Shown here in pieces: positions 57,661 through 64,000 of a DNA stretch of 64,000 nt. The stretch lies in NCBI GenBank assembly GCA_044841755.1, contig JAXOFM010000004.1, forward strand, positions 310,001 through 374,000, given 5' to 3'. Under the pieces are notes generated by a model, which worked only from the letters and a program-made list of their open reading frames with translations, had not been told where the DNA came from and made no database searches. Origin of the DNA: CAZAPO01 sp044841755 (GTDB taxonomy: Bacteria; Bacteroidota; Bacteroidia; Flavobacteriales; Flavobacteriaceae). Every line of letters starts with the position of its first letter. The first letter of the stretch is position 1. A program made the translations under genes and the position numbers.

Positions 57661-58032
57661 TTAATCATTTTCGTCATAAAAATCTTCAATATCTCTTCTG
57701 TCTTTTTTTGTTGGTCTTCCAGTACCTTTTTTTCTATAATAATCTTTACTGTATTTTAATATTTCTTGCGTTTTAAATTCTTCCTTAGGAGTAACATCTG
57801 TTCTATAGATGTCAACTAGTTTTGCACCAACTCTATTAGGTGGAATATCATTAACAACTAGTTTATAATTAATTTGGTTCTTACGCAGCTCAATAACATC
57901 AGTCGGGTAAACTTCCCTACTAGGTTTTACAACCTGATCATTTACTTTTACTTGCCCCTTTTTACAAGCGGTTGTTGCAATGTTTCTGGTCTTATAATAT
58001 CTGGTACACCAAAGGTATTTGTCTATACGCAT
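57661..58032 (-). CDS. S4-domain RNA-binding protein (Hsp15/HslR-like)
   Basis: 123 residues. The first 60 form an S4 domain: MRIDKYLWCTRYYKTRNIATTACKKGQVKVNDQVVKPSREVYPTDVIEL. The basic tail KKGTGRPTKKDRRDIEDF is the Hsp15 hallmark. Hsp15 rescues stalled 50S subunits that carry nascent chains after heat shock. First gene of a two-gene minus-strand operon with the PRTase. Confidence 0.9.
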   Translation of the reverse strand: MRIDKYLWCTRYYKTRNIATTACKKGQVKVNDQVVKPSREVYPTDVIELRKNQINYKLVVNDIPPNRVGAKLVDIYRTDVTPKEEFKTQEILKYSKDYYRKKGTGRPTKKDRRDIEDFYDEND

Positions 58033-58111
58033 AAAATTGTAAAAACAACGTTAATACTGTAATGCAAAAATATTATAAAATTGTATCTTGCAGACCGAAA
58101 AAAATACGCTT

Positions 58112-59122
58112 ATGAAAATTAAATATTCGTTATTACTTCTTTTAGGGATTATTTTAACATTAGCCTCTTGTAAAAGTGATGATGATGTCTTTGTTCCAGG
58201 TGAAGATGAAAGAGATAGGGCAGAACAGCAAGTGGCAGATAAAGATACTTTGTTAACCTATCTTTCTGAACACTATTACAATTCTACAGAGATTGCCAAT
58301 AATCCATCACCAACTATTTATGATTTGGTTATTACTAAGTTGGCTGAAGGTGAAACACAAGCACCAACAGATCATACTTTGCTTGCGGATGCAGTAGAGA
58401 GCAAAACCACAGAATTTCTTGATGTATCTTACGAATACTATGTTTTGAGAATTAATCAAGGTTTGGGAGAAGCACCAACTTTTGTCGATAAGATTAGATT
58501 GAATTATGAAGGAACATTATTGGATGGGGAAATATTTGACAGTACTGCAACTCCAGCTGATCTTGATTTAGTTGATTTAATACCAGGTTGGAATCGAGTT
58601 ATACCACAATTTAACGCTGCAGATTCATTTGTAGAAAATAATGATGGTACCGTTACTTATAATAATCCAGGACTAGGAGTTATGTTCCTTCCTTCTGGTT
58701 TGGCATATTTTTCCTCGGGACCAAATAGTATTTCTCCCTATTCTTGTTTGGTTTTTAAATTTGAATTATATCAAACTGAAAGAAATGACCATGATGCAGA
58801 TGGATTACCATCGTTCTATGAAGATTTAAATACTAATTTAGACTTATTTGATGAAGATACTGATGGTGATACTATTCCAAATTATTTAGATTTTGATGAC
58901 GATGGAGATGGAGTACTTACCAGAGATGAATTAGTGCCAAATGAATATGTAATTAATGATGGTGATCCAGATCCACTGTTTGGAGCCAAGGAATTTGAAA
59001 TTAGTAGAAGTGAGGAAAATGGTATGATTACGATTAACACTGTAACTATTGTTGATGCTGATAATAATAATGTTGATGACTACCTGGACGAAGCTGTAAC
59101 AACTAATTATAATGAAGGTTAG
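58112..59122 (+). CDS. FKBP-like lipoprotein with calcium-binding-type repeats
   Basis: 336 residues from ATG 58112, chosen because it opens a lipoprotein signal (SLLLLLGIILTLASCKSDDD); an upstream TTG at 58088 adds only polar residues. A divergent FKBP domain at about 105-220 has DKIRLNYEGTLLDGEIFDST, IPGWNRVIPQF, GVMFLPSGLAYFSSG and SCLVFKFELYQTE; several catalytic-pocket residues differ from typical FKBPs. The C-terminal 110 residues have DxDxDG-like loops (DHDADGLPSFYEDLN, DEDTDGDTIPNYLDFDDDGDGV) that suggest calcium binding. Surface or periplasmic. Possibly a chaperone of gliding or T9SS machinery. Confidence 0.82.
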   Translation: MKIKYSLLLLLGIILTLASCKSDDDVFVPGEDERDRAEQQVADKDTLLTYLSEHYYNSTEIANNPSPTIYDLVITKLAEGETQAPTDHTLLADAVESKTTEFLDVSYEYYVLRINQGLGEAPTFVDKIRLNYEGTLLDGEIFDSTATPADLDLVDLIPGWNRVIPQFNAADSFVENNDGTVTYNNPGLGVMFLPSGLAYFSSGPNSISPYSCLVFKFELYQTERNDHDADGLPSFYEDLNTNLDLFDEDTDGDTIPNYLDFDDDGDGVLTRDELVPNEYVINDGDPDPLFGAKEFEISRSEENGMITINTVTIVDADNNNVDDYLDEAVTTNYNEG

Positions 59123-59146
59123 TTGAAAGCTTAAAAGTTATATAAT

Positions 59147-59181
59147 AAAAAAAGGGACGTTTATTTAAACGTCCCTTTTTT
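59147..59181. terminator. Bidirectional terminator between the FKBP lipoprotein and the porin-like gene
   Basis: GGGACGTTT and AAACGTCCC pair around ATTT with seven A and seven T flanks. Confidence 0.92.
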
Positions 59182-59205
59182 TATTAAGCTATTATCAAAT
59201 AAGGT

Positions 59206-59796
59206 TTATAGTGCTAAAGATAAACTAAGAATTAGCTGATCTGGTCGCGTATCTAATCTATTATCAATATTAATTCCGTTATTATCTAAGAAAGAAGCTT
59301 CGTTATCACTTAAACCTCTTTCATATCTAATATCAATTGCAAATTTGTTAAAATTAATAGCTGCTCCAAAGTTGATTCCAACAGAAAAATCATTTTCAAC
59401 TCGGTCTATAGATATGCCATCAAATCCACCATCAGAGTCTAAGATATACTGAAGTGCTGGACCTCCAAAAATGCTTACAGGACCAAGAACTTTAACACCT
59501 ACTAAAAGAGGAGCGTCAATTTTTTTCATATCAAAGTCACCGCTGTCATAATCACTCTTGGTTGAAGTATAAACCAGTTCTGGTCTAAAATAAAGATCAT
59601 TACCAAGCTTCCCAAAGAAACCAACATGGTATCCAATATTTCTATCTGGATTCTCTGCTGTATCTCCAATAGATTCAAAATAGTCTCCATTTGCATTGTA
59701 GTTTAAACCTGCTTTAATTCCCCAAGAGGTTCCGGATTGCGCAAATGTAAAAGTACAAGTGGTTGCTAGTAATACAAATAAAAAAAGTCTCTTCAT
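59206..59796 (-). CDS. PorT-like outer membrane beta-barrel protein
   Basis: 196 residues from the ATG at 59796, which opens a signal peptide (LFLFVLLATTCTFTFAQ); an upstream in-frame ATG at 59844 adds 16 odd residues. The mature part has eight amphipathic strands with a PorT/outer_membrane_beta-barrel pattern: WGIKAGLNYNANGDY, NIGYHVGFFGKLGNDLYFRPELVYTSTKSDY, KIDAPLLVGVKVLGPVSIFGGPALQYILDSD, FAIDIRYERGL and a last strand LILSLSLAL. Function unknown. Shares the terminator with the gene opposite. Confidence 0.85.
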   Translation of the reverse strand: MKRLFLFVLLATTCTFTFAQSGTSWGIKAGLNYNANGDYFESIGDTAENPDRNIGYHVGFFGKLGNDLYFRPELVYTSTKSDYDSGDFDMKKIDAPLLVGVKVLGPVSIFGGPALQYILDSDGGFDGISIDRVENDFSVGINFGAAINFNKFAIDIRYERGLSDNEASFLDNNGINIDNRLDTRPDQLILSLSLAL

Positions 59797-59880
59797 AATA
59801 TTCGTTTTAAGATTTGAATGTTTATGTATCAAAAACGCTGCCAAACAATTATTATTTCTTTATGTTAACAAAATCAAAAT

Positions 59881-59912
59881 AAAAAAGGTTCCTTTCTGGT
59901 GAAAAGAACCTT
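59881..59912 (-). terminator. Transketolase operon terminator
   Basis: On the minus strand AAGGTTCTTTTC and GAAAGGAACCTT pair around ACCA with one mismatch, followed by six T, 22 bases after the transketolase C-terminal gene. Confidence 0.85.
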
Positions 59913-59934
59913 CTAATAAGAATTATAATATCTT

Positions 59935-60888
59935 TTATTTTCTGGTAATCACTACCTTAGCTTTGGCCACAATAGTTTTACTGTCCAGACCATATTTCTC
60001 CATTAATTGCGCAGGAGTTCCAGACTCACCAAAAGTATCGTTTGTAGCAACAAATTCTTGAGGTGTTGGATTGTTTAAGGCAAGCACTCTTGAAACGCTT
60101 TCACCTAAACCACCTAAATAGTTATGTTCTTCTGCAGTTACAACACAACCAGTTTTAGCAACAGATTTTAGAATAGCTTCCTCATCGAGAGGTTTGATAG
60201 TGTGTATGTTAATCACTTCTGCAGAAATCCCTTCTTCATGTAATGCTTTTGATGCTTCTAGGGCTTCCCAAACTAAGTGTCCAGTGGCTACAATTGTAAC
60301 ATCAGTACCTTCAGTTAATTGAATTGCCTTACCAATTTCAAACTTTTGATCTGCTGGAGTAAAAATAGGCACAGAAGGACGACCAAAACGTAAATATACT
60401 GGACCGTTGTGTTCAGCAATAGCAATAGTTGCTGCTTTGGTTTGATTGTAATCACAAGGATTAATTACTACCATTCCTGGTAACATTTTCATTAATCCTA
60501 TATCTTCTAAAATTTGATGTGTTGCTCCATCCTCCCCAAGCGTTAAACCAGCATGCGAAGCACATATTTTTACATTCTTTCCAGAATATGCAATAGATTG
60601 GCGAATTTGATCATAAACACGACCAGTAGAAAAGTTAGCAAAAGTTCCTGTAAAAGGTATTTTTCCACCAACCGTTAATCCTGCTGCAATTCCCATCATG
60701 TTAGCTTCGGCAATTCCTACTTGAAAGAATCTATCAGGGTTTTCGTCAATAAATTCATTCATCTTTAAAGAACCAACAAGATCTGCACAAAGTGCAACTA
60801 CATTAGGATTAGTTCTTCCTAATTCAGCTAAACCAGCTCCAAAACCAGAGCGTGTATCTTTTTTTTCAGTATAAGTGTAAGTTTTCAT
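59935..60888 (-). CDS. Transketolase, C-terminal (beta) subunit
   Basis: Half of a split transketolase of the pentose phosphate pathway and Calvin-like sugar exchange. 317 residues from the ATG at 60888. It has the pyrimidine-binding domain (DTRSGFGAGLAELGRTNPNVVALCADLVGS, EANMMGIAAGLTVGGKIPFTGTFANF, SHAGLTLGEDGATHQ) and the C-terminal domain (VTIVATGHLVWEAL, VVTAEEHNYLGGLGESV). The diphosphate-binding half is the next gene upstream. Cotranscribed with it, 16 bases apart. The combination replaces one full-length enzyme. Confidence 0.94.
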   Translation of the reverse strand: MKTYTYTEKKDTRSGFGAGLAELGRTNPNVVALCADLVGSLKMNEFIDENPDRFFQVGIAEANMMGIAAGLTVGGKIPFTGTFANFSTGRVYDQIRQSIAYSGKNVKICASHAGLTLGEDGATHQILEDIGLMKMLPGMVVINPCDYNQTKAATIAIAEHNGPVYLRFGRPSVPIFTPADQKFEIGKAIQLTEGTDVTIVATGHLVWEALEASKALHEEGISAEVINIHTIKPLDEEAILKSVAKTGCVVTAEEHNYLGGLGESVSRVLALNNPTPQEFVATNDTFGESGTPAQLMEKYGLDSKTIVAKAKVVITRK

Positions 60889-60904
60889 TCTAGTTTTTGT
60901 TGAA

Positions 60905-61750
60905 TTAGTAATCACCTAAAGTTTCTGGGTTTTGTTCTAAAGCAGATGCTAATTGATCGTCATTTGGTGCTTTACCATGCCATGCATGAGTATACATCAT
61001 AAAATCAACTCCGTTACCCATTTCGGTTTCTAGAAGCACACAAACTGGTTTCCCTTTTCCTGATTTAGCTTTTGCCTCAGCCATCCCACTTAAAATAGAT
61101 TCAATGTTATTTCCCTCTTTGATTTCAACAACTTCCCAATCAAAAGCTTCAAATTTTGCCTTAACATCACCCATTGCTAATACATCATCAGTCTCACCGT
61201 CAATTTGCTTTCCGTTAAGATCAACTGTAGCAATTAAATTATCAATTTTTTTAGCTGATGCATACATGATCGCTTCCCAGTTCTGTCCTTCTTGCAATTC
61301 ACCATCACCATGCAAACTATATACTAAATGGTTGTCACCATTTAACTTTTTAGCTTCAGCTGCTCCTAGGGCTACTGACATTCCTTGCCCTAAAGAACCA
61401 GATGCAATTCTAACTCCAGGTAAACCTTCATGAGTTGTTGGGTGCCCTTGTAAACGAGAGTCAATCAATCTGAATGTATTTAATTCTTCAACAGGGAAAT
61501 ATCCTGCTCTGGCAAGTACACTGTAATAGACAGGTGAAATGTGACCATTAGATAAGAAGAAAAGATCTTCACCAATTCCATCCATGTCGAAACCTTCGTT
61601 TCGATCCATGATTTCATTGTAAAGTGCTACAAAAAATTCGGTGCAACCCAAAGAACCTCCAGGGTGACCAGAATTAACCTTATGAACCATTCGTAAAATG
61701 TCTCTACGAACTTGAGTAGTTAAGTCTTTTAATTGTTGGATGTTAGACAT
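60905..61750 (-). CDS. Transketolase, N-terminal (alpha) subunit
   Basis: 281 residues, the thiamine-diphosphate-binding half. It has HKVNSGHPGGSLGCTEFFVALYNE near residues 22-45, the catalytic HGDGELQEGQNWEA near 146 (GDG-x26-N motif begins GDGEL and ends in VDLNGKQ near 174), and SLGQGMSVALGAA near 118. First gene of the operon. A minus-strand TATTTTTG box lies about 25 bases before the ATG at 61750. Confidence 0.95.
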   Translation of the reverse strand: MSNIQQLKDLTTQVRRDILRMVHKVNSGHPGGSLGCTEFFVALYNEIMDRNEGFDMDGIGEDLFFLSNGHISPVYYSVLARAGYFPVEELNTFRLIDSRLQGHPTTHEGLPGVRIASGSLGQGMSVALGAAEAKKLNGDNHLVYSLHGDGELQEGQNWEAIMYASAKKIDNLIATVDLNGKQIDGETDDVLAMGDVKAKFEAFDWEVVEIKEGNNIESILSGMAEAKAKSGKGKPVCVLLETEMGNGVDFMMYTHAWHGKAPNDDQLASALEQNPETLGDY

Positions 61751-61775
61751 GTTAATTTAGTTGTATTGAAAGGCG

Positions 61776-61783
61776 CAAAAATA
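61776..61783 (-). promoter_or_regulatory. -7 box (TATTTTTG) of the transketolase operon
   Basis: Minus-strand TAnnTTTG match 25 bases before the ATG at 61750. A -33 element at normal spacing is not clear. Confidence 0.55.
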
Positions 61784-61893
61784 AGTTTTTAAATAAGTTT
61801 TTAAAAAGAAAAACAAGCTATTTTACTTAAAGGTTTTAGTAATGTTAATAAGGTATCTCTTTTGTTGATAAGTTAATTTAAGCACAATTATAA

Positions 61894-61922
61894 TTGGTAG
61901 AATGATTAGTTAATTATCTTTG
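61894..61922 (+). promoter_or_regulatory. tgt promoter
   Basis: TTG (61894-61896), 18-base spacer, TATCTTTG (61915-61922), 20 bases before the tgt ATG. Confidence 0.65.
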
Positions 61923-61942
61923 CCAACTGATGTACATATTGT

Positions 61943-63073
61943 ATGATTTTTGAGCTAAAAGGAAAAGATAATCAAAGTAAAGCAAGAGCAGGAACAATTA
62001 CCACAGATCATGGTAAAATTGAGACTCCTATTTTTATGCCAGTAGGAACAGTAGCCTCTGTAAAAGGTGTTCACCAACGCGAACTAAGGGATGATATAAA
62101 TCCCGATATTATTTTAGGGAATACCTATCATCTTTATCTTAGACCAAAGACTCCAATTTTAGAAGCCGCTGGTGGATTACATAAATTCATGAATTGGGAT
62201 AGAAACATTCTAACTGATTCAGGTGGGTATCAAGTTTATTCGCTTTCTGGTACAAGAAAGATTAAAGAAGAAGGAGTGAAGTTCAAGAGTCATATAGATG
62301 GTAGTTTTCATACATTCACTCCGGAAAATGTTATGGAAATTCAGCGTACCATTGGAGCTGATATTATTATGGCTTTTGACGAATGTACTCCATATCCTTG
62401 TGACTATAGCTATGCTAAGAGATCGATGCATATGACGCATCGCTGGCTGGATAGATGTATAAAACATCTAGAAAAGGTTCCGTTTAAATATGGTTATAGC
62501 CAAGCATTTTTTCCGATCGTGCAAGGGAGTACATATAAGGATTTAAGGCAACAGTCTGCGGAATATATTGCAAATGCAGGAGCTGTAGGAAATGCTATTG
62601 GTGGATTGTCAGTTGGTGAACCAGCAGAAGAAATGTATGCTATGACTGATGTGGTTTGTGAAATACTTCCAGAAGATAAACCACGTTATTTAATGGGAGT
62701 TGGAACACCAATTAATATTCTAGAGAATATTGCATTAGGTATTGATATGTTTGACTGTGTTATGCCAACAAGGAATGCTAGAAACGGAATGCTTTTTACA
62801 GCTCATGGCACAATAAATATTAAGAATAAAAAATGGGAGGATGATTTTTCTCCTATTGATGAAATGGGTATCACTTTTGTTGATACCGAATATAGTAAGG
62901 CATATTTACGCCATCTATTTGCAGCTAATGAGTATTTAGGAAAGCAGATAGCTTCAATTCACAATTTAGGGTTTTATATGTGGTTGGTTAGAGAAGCCAG
63001 AAAACATATATTAGCCGGAGATTTTAGAGAATGGAAAGATAAGATGGTTAAACAAATGGATAAGCGTTTGTAA
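61943..63073 (+). CDS. tgt: tRNA-guanine(34) transglycosylase, without zinc cysteines
   Basis: Exchanges G34 in GUN anticodons for preQ1 on the way to queuosine. 376 residues, a TIM barrel: DSGGYQVYSLSG near residue 92, general base Asp in AFDECTPYP near 147, and the nucleophile Asp in GIDMFDCVMPTRNARNG near 269. In well-studied bacterial Tgt the next segment is a CxCxxC zinc site followed by a distant His. Here residues 306-314 read DEMGITFVD with no Cys at all, while the His in IASIHNLGFY is kept. Cotranscribed with the LptF/G permease (1-base gap). Confidence 0.96.
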   Translation: MIFELKGKDNQSKARAGTITTDHGKIETPIFMPVGTVASVKGVHQRELRDDINPDIILGNTYHLYLRPKTPILEAAGGLHKFMNWDRNILTDSGGYQVYSLSGTRKIKEEGVKFKSHIDGSFHTFTPENVMEIQRTIGADIIMAFDECTPYPCDYSYAKRSMHMTHRWLDRCIKHLEKVPFKYGYSQAFFPIVQGSTYKDLRQQSAEYIANAGAVGNAIGGLSVGEPAEEMYAMTDVVCEILPEDKPRYLMGVGTPINILENIALGIDMFDCVMPTRNARNGMLFTAHGTINIKNKKWEDDFSPIDEMGITFVDTEYSKAYLRHLFAANEYLGKQIASIHNLGFYMWLVREARKHILAGDFREWKDKMVKQMDKRL

Positions 63074-63074
63074 T

Positions 63075-64000
63075 TTGAAGATTCTTGATTGGTACATATT
63101 AAAAAGATACTTGATGACATTTTTTATGATGTTACTTCTTTTTATTCCAATTGGGATAACTGTTCACCTTGCAGAAAAGATTGATAAGATCTTGGCGAAT
63201 GAGGTTCCTTTTCCAGAAGTTGCACAATACTTTCTAGATTTTACAATTTATTTTGCAAATCTATTATTCCCATTGTTCTTATTTCTTTCTGTAATTTTCT
63301 TCACCTCAAAATTGGCAAGTAACACAGAAGTAATAGCTTTTTTAAGTTCTGGCGTTTCTTTTTCTAGGTTTTTAAGACCTTATATTATTGGAGGAGTTAT
63401 TGTAGCTTTTTTGGCTTTAATGTTAGGAATGTTCCTTGCTCCTAAAGCTAGTAAAGGGTTTAATGAATTTAGTTATAAATATTTAAGCGGAAGTAAAAAA
63501 GCAATCGATAATACACAGTTGTATAGACAGATAAATGATAATGATATCATCTATGTGTCAAATTTTGATCCACGAAATACTGTAGGAACTAATTTCACTT
63601 TAGAACATTTTGAAGATAATAAGCTTATTTACAAAATTCAAGCTAACAATATAAGATATATTGAAAAGGATACTACATATAGATTATCTCAATATACCAA
63701 GCGAATCATTGGGGAAAATGATGACGAAATCATTCATAAAAGAAGAGTAGATACCCTTTTTGCATTCGACCTTGAGGATCTAACACCTGTAAAATATATC
63801 GCTGAGACATTAAGTTACGGTGAGTTAAATTCTTTTATAGAAAAGGAAGAATCTAGAGGATCTTCAAATATTGGAAGATATAAGGTTGTTCTTTATAAAA
63901 AATGGAGCTTACCAGTGTCAATTTTTATATTAACCATTATAGCAGTAGCAGTGTCTTCAATTAAAAGAAGAGGAGGAATGGGAGTGAATTTAGCCTTTGG
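63075..64000 (+). CDS. LptF/LptG family LPS export permease, 3'-truncated by the window (TTG start)
   Basis: Inner membrane permease that with LptB (11848-12588) drives LPS to the outer membrane. 308 codons are visible before the window ends. TTG at 63075 is the only start giving LKILDWYILKRYLMTFFMMLLFLIPIGI, the standard first helix. Helices lie near residues 12-30, 55-78 and 97-120; a periplasmic beta-jellyroll region follows (residues about 135-260: NDIIYVSNFDPRNTVGTN, IQANNIRYIE), then a further helix (KKWSLPVSIFILTIIAVAV). Which of LptF or LptG it is cannot be said from the partial chain. Confidence 0.9.
   Translation, partial: MKILDWYILKRYLMTFFMMLLLFIPIGITVHLAEKIDKILANEVPFPEVAQYFLDFTIYFANLLFPLFLFLSVIFFTSKLASNTEVIAFLSSGVSFSRFLRPYIIGGVIVAFLALMLGMFLAPKASKGFNEFSYKYLSGSKKAIDNTQLYRQINDNDIIYVSNFDPRNTVGTNFTLEHFEDNKLIYKIQANNIRYIEKDTTYRLSQYTKRIIGENDDEIIHKRRVDTLFAFDLEDLTPVKYIAETLSYGELNSFIEKEESRGSSNIGRYKVVLYKKWSLPVSIFILTIIAVAVSSIKRRGGMGVNLAF

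Noticed and set aside
1..64000. CRISPR arrays, insertion sequences, phage genes, toxin-antitoxin or restriction genes
   Set aside because: No spaced direct repeats, transposase, integrase or defence domains were found; the window looks like core chromosome.

Overview
The window is an AT-rich chromosomal segment of a member of the Bacteroidota, almost certainly a (probably marine) Flavobacteriaceae. The evidence is a Bacteroidota-type promoter (TAnnTTTG -7 box, often with TTTG or TTG about 19 bases upstream) in front of many genes, a PorV/PorQ-type protein and type IX secretion (T9SS) sorting-domain proteins, the CFBP-type cyclophilin-FKBP fusion, a split transketolase, a DUF3276 PUR protein, and a zeaxanthin-type carotenoid cluster. 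I see no phage, insertion sequence, integrase or CRISPR array. The gene order looks like ordinary core chromosome with a polysaccharide cluster at the left edge.

Layout. 1-7884 (+) is the end of an exopolysaccharide/O-antigen cluster: two family 2 and three family 4-like glycosyltransferases, a Wzy/WaaL-like membrane protein and the initiating polyprenyl glycosylphosphotransferase. 7885-14789 holds envelope functions: a DUF4105 protein and a PorV-like protein (-), pssA and a DUF808 protein (+), then the operon kdsD-tatC-CMD-lptB (-). 14986-22676 has recQ, a dual immunophilin, small proteins and a csaA-symporter-acyltransferase operon. 22728-31030 has a PUR protein, an ABC exporter, nusB-DUF1573-yajC, pepT, pyrD and a spondin-domain T9SS cargo. 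31146-36415 has an HMG-CoA lyase, then a compact set of porin, FMN-binding protein, small membrane protein and ferritin behind a strong operator-like palindrome, then a tiny Cys/Lys-rich protein and a sterol-desaturase-family protein. 36498-48044 carries guaB, a Tat-targeted aminotransferase, three consecutive periplasmic PPIase-type chaperones plus a MoxR ATPase, and aconitase. 48161-51743 has a Crp/Fnr regulator with a matching palindrome right behind it, a duplicated-repeat lipoprotein, an OmpA-like barrel ending in a SPOR-like domain, and a TlpA thioredoxin. 51736-56197 (-) is the carotenoid cluster, led by a CarH/LitR-like B12-binding MerR regulator. Two tRNA genes (Leu-GAG, Lys-UUU) follow. 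Then come aroK, a PRTase and an S4 protein, an FKBP lipoprotein, a split transketolase, tgt and the start of an LptF/LptG permease cut by the window end.

How the parts work together. Envelope building is the dominant theme: polysaccharide synthesis, KDO supply (kdsD), LPS export (lptB and the LptF/G permease), phospholipid head groups (pssA), outer-membrane-protein folding (PPIase trio), Tat export and T9SS cargo. Two regulatory circuits can be read from sequence alone: a probable light/B12 switch over carotenoids, and a Crp/Fnr-type autonomous unit at 48161-49782. The most system-like unit that I cannot match to a named pathway is the porin/flavinylated protein/membrane protein set at 32035-34353 next to ferritin, which I read as a candidate iron- or redox-related extracytoplasmic electron-transfer module. 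The structural zinc cysteines expected in RecQ and in Tgt are absent in both. No gene-free stretch longer than about 300 bases exists except 56198-56619, which contains the two tRNAs with their promoters and a terminator.
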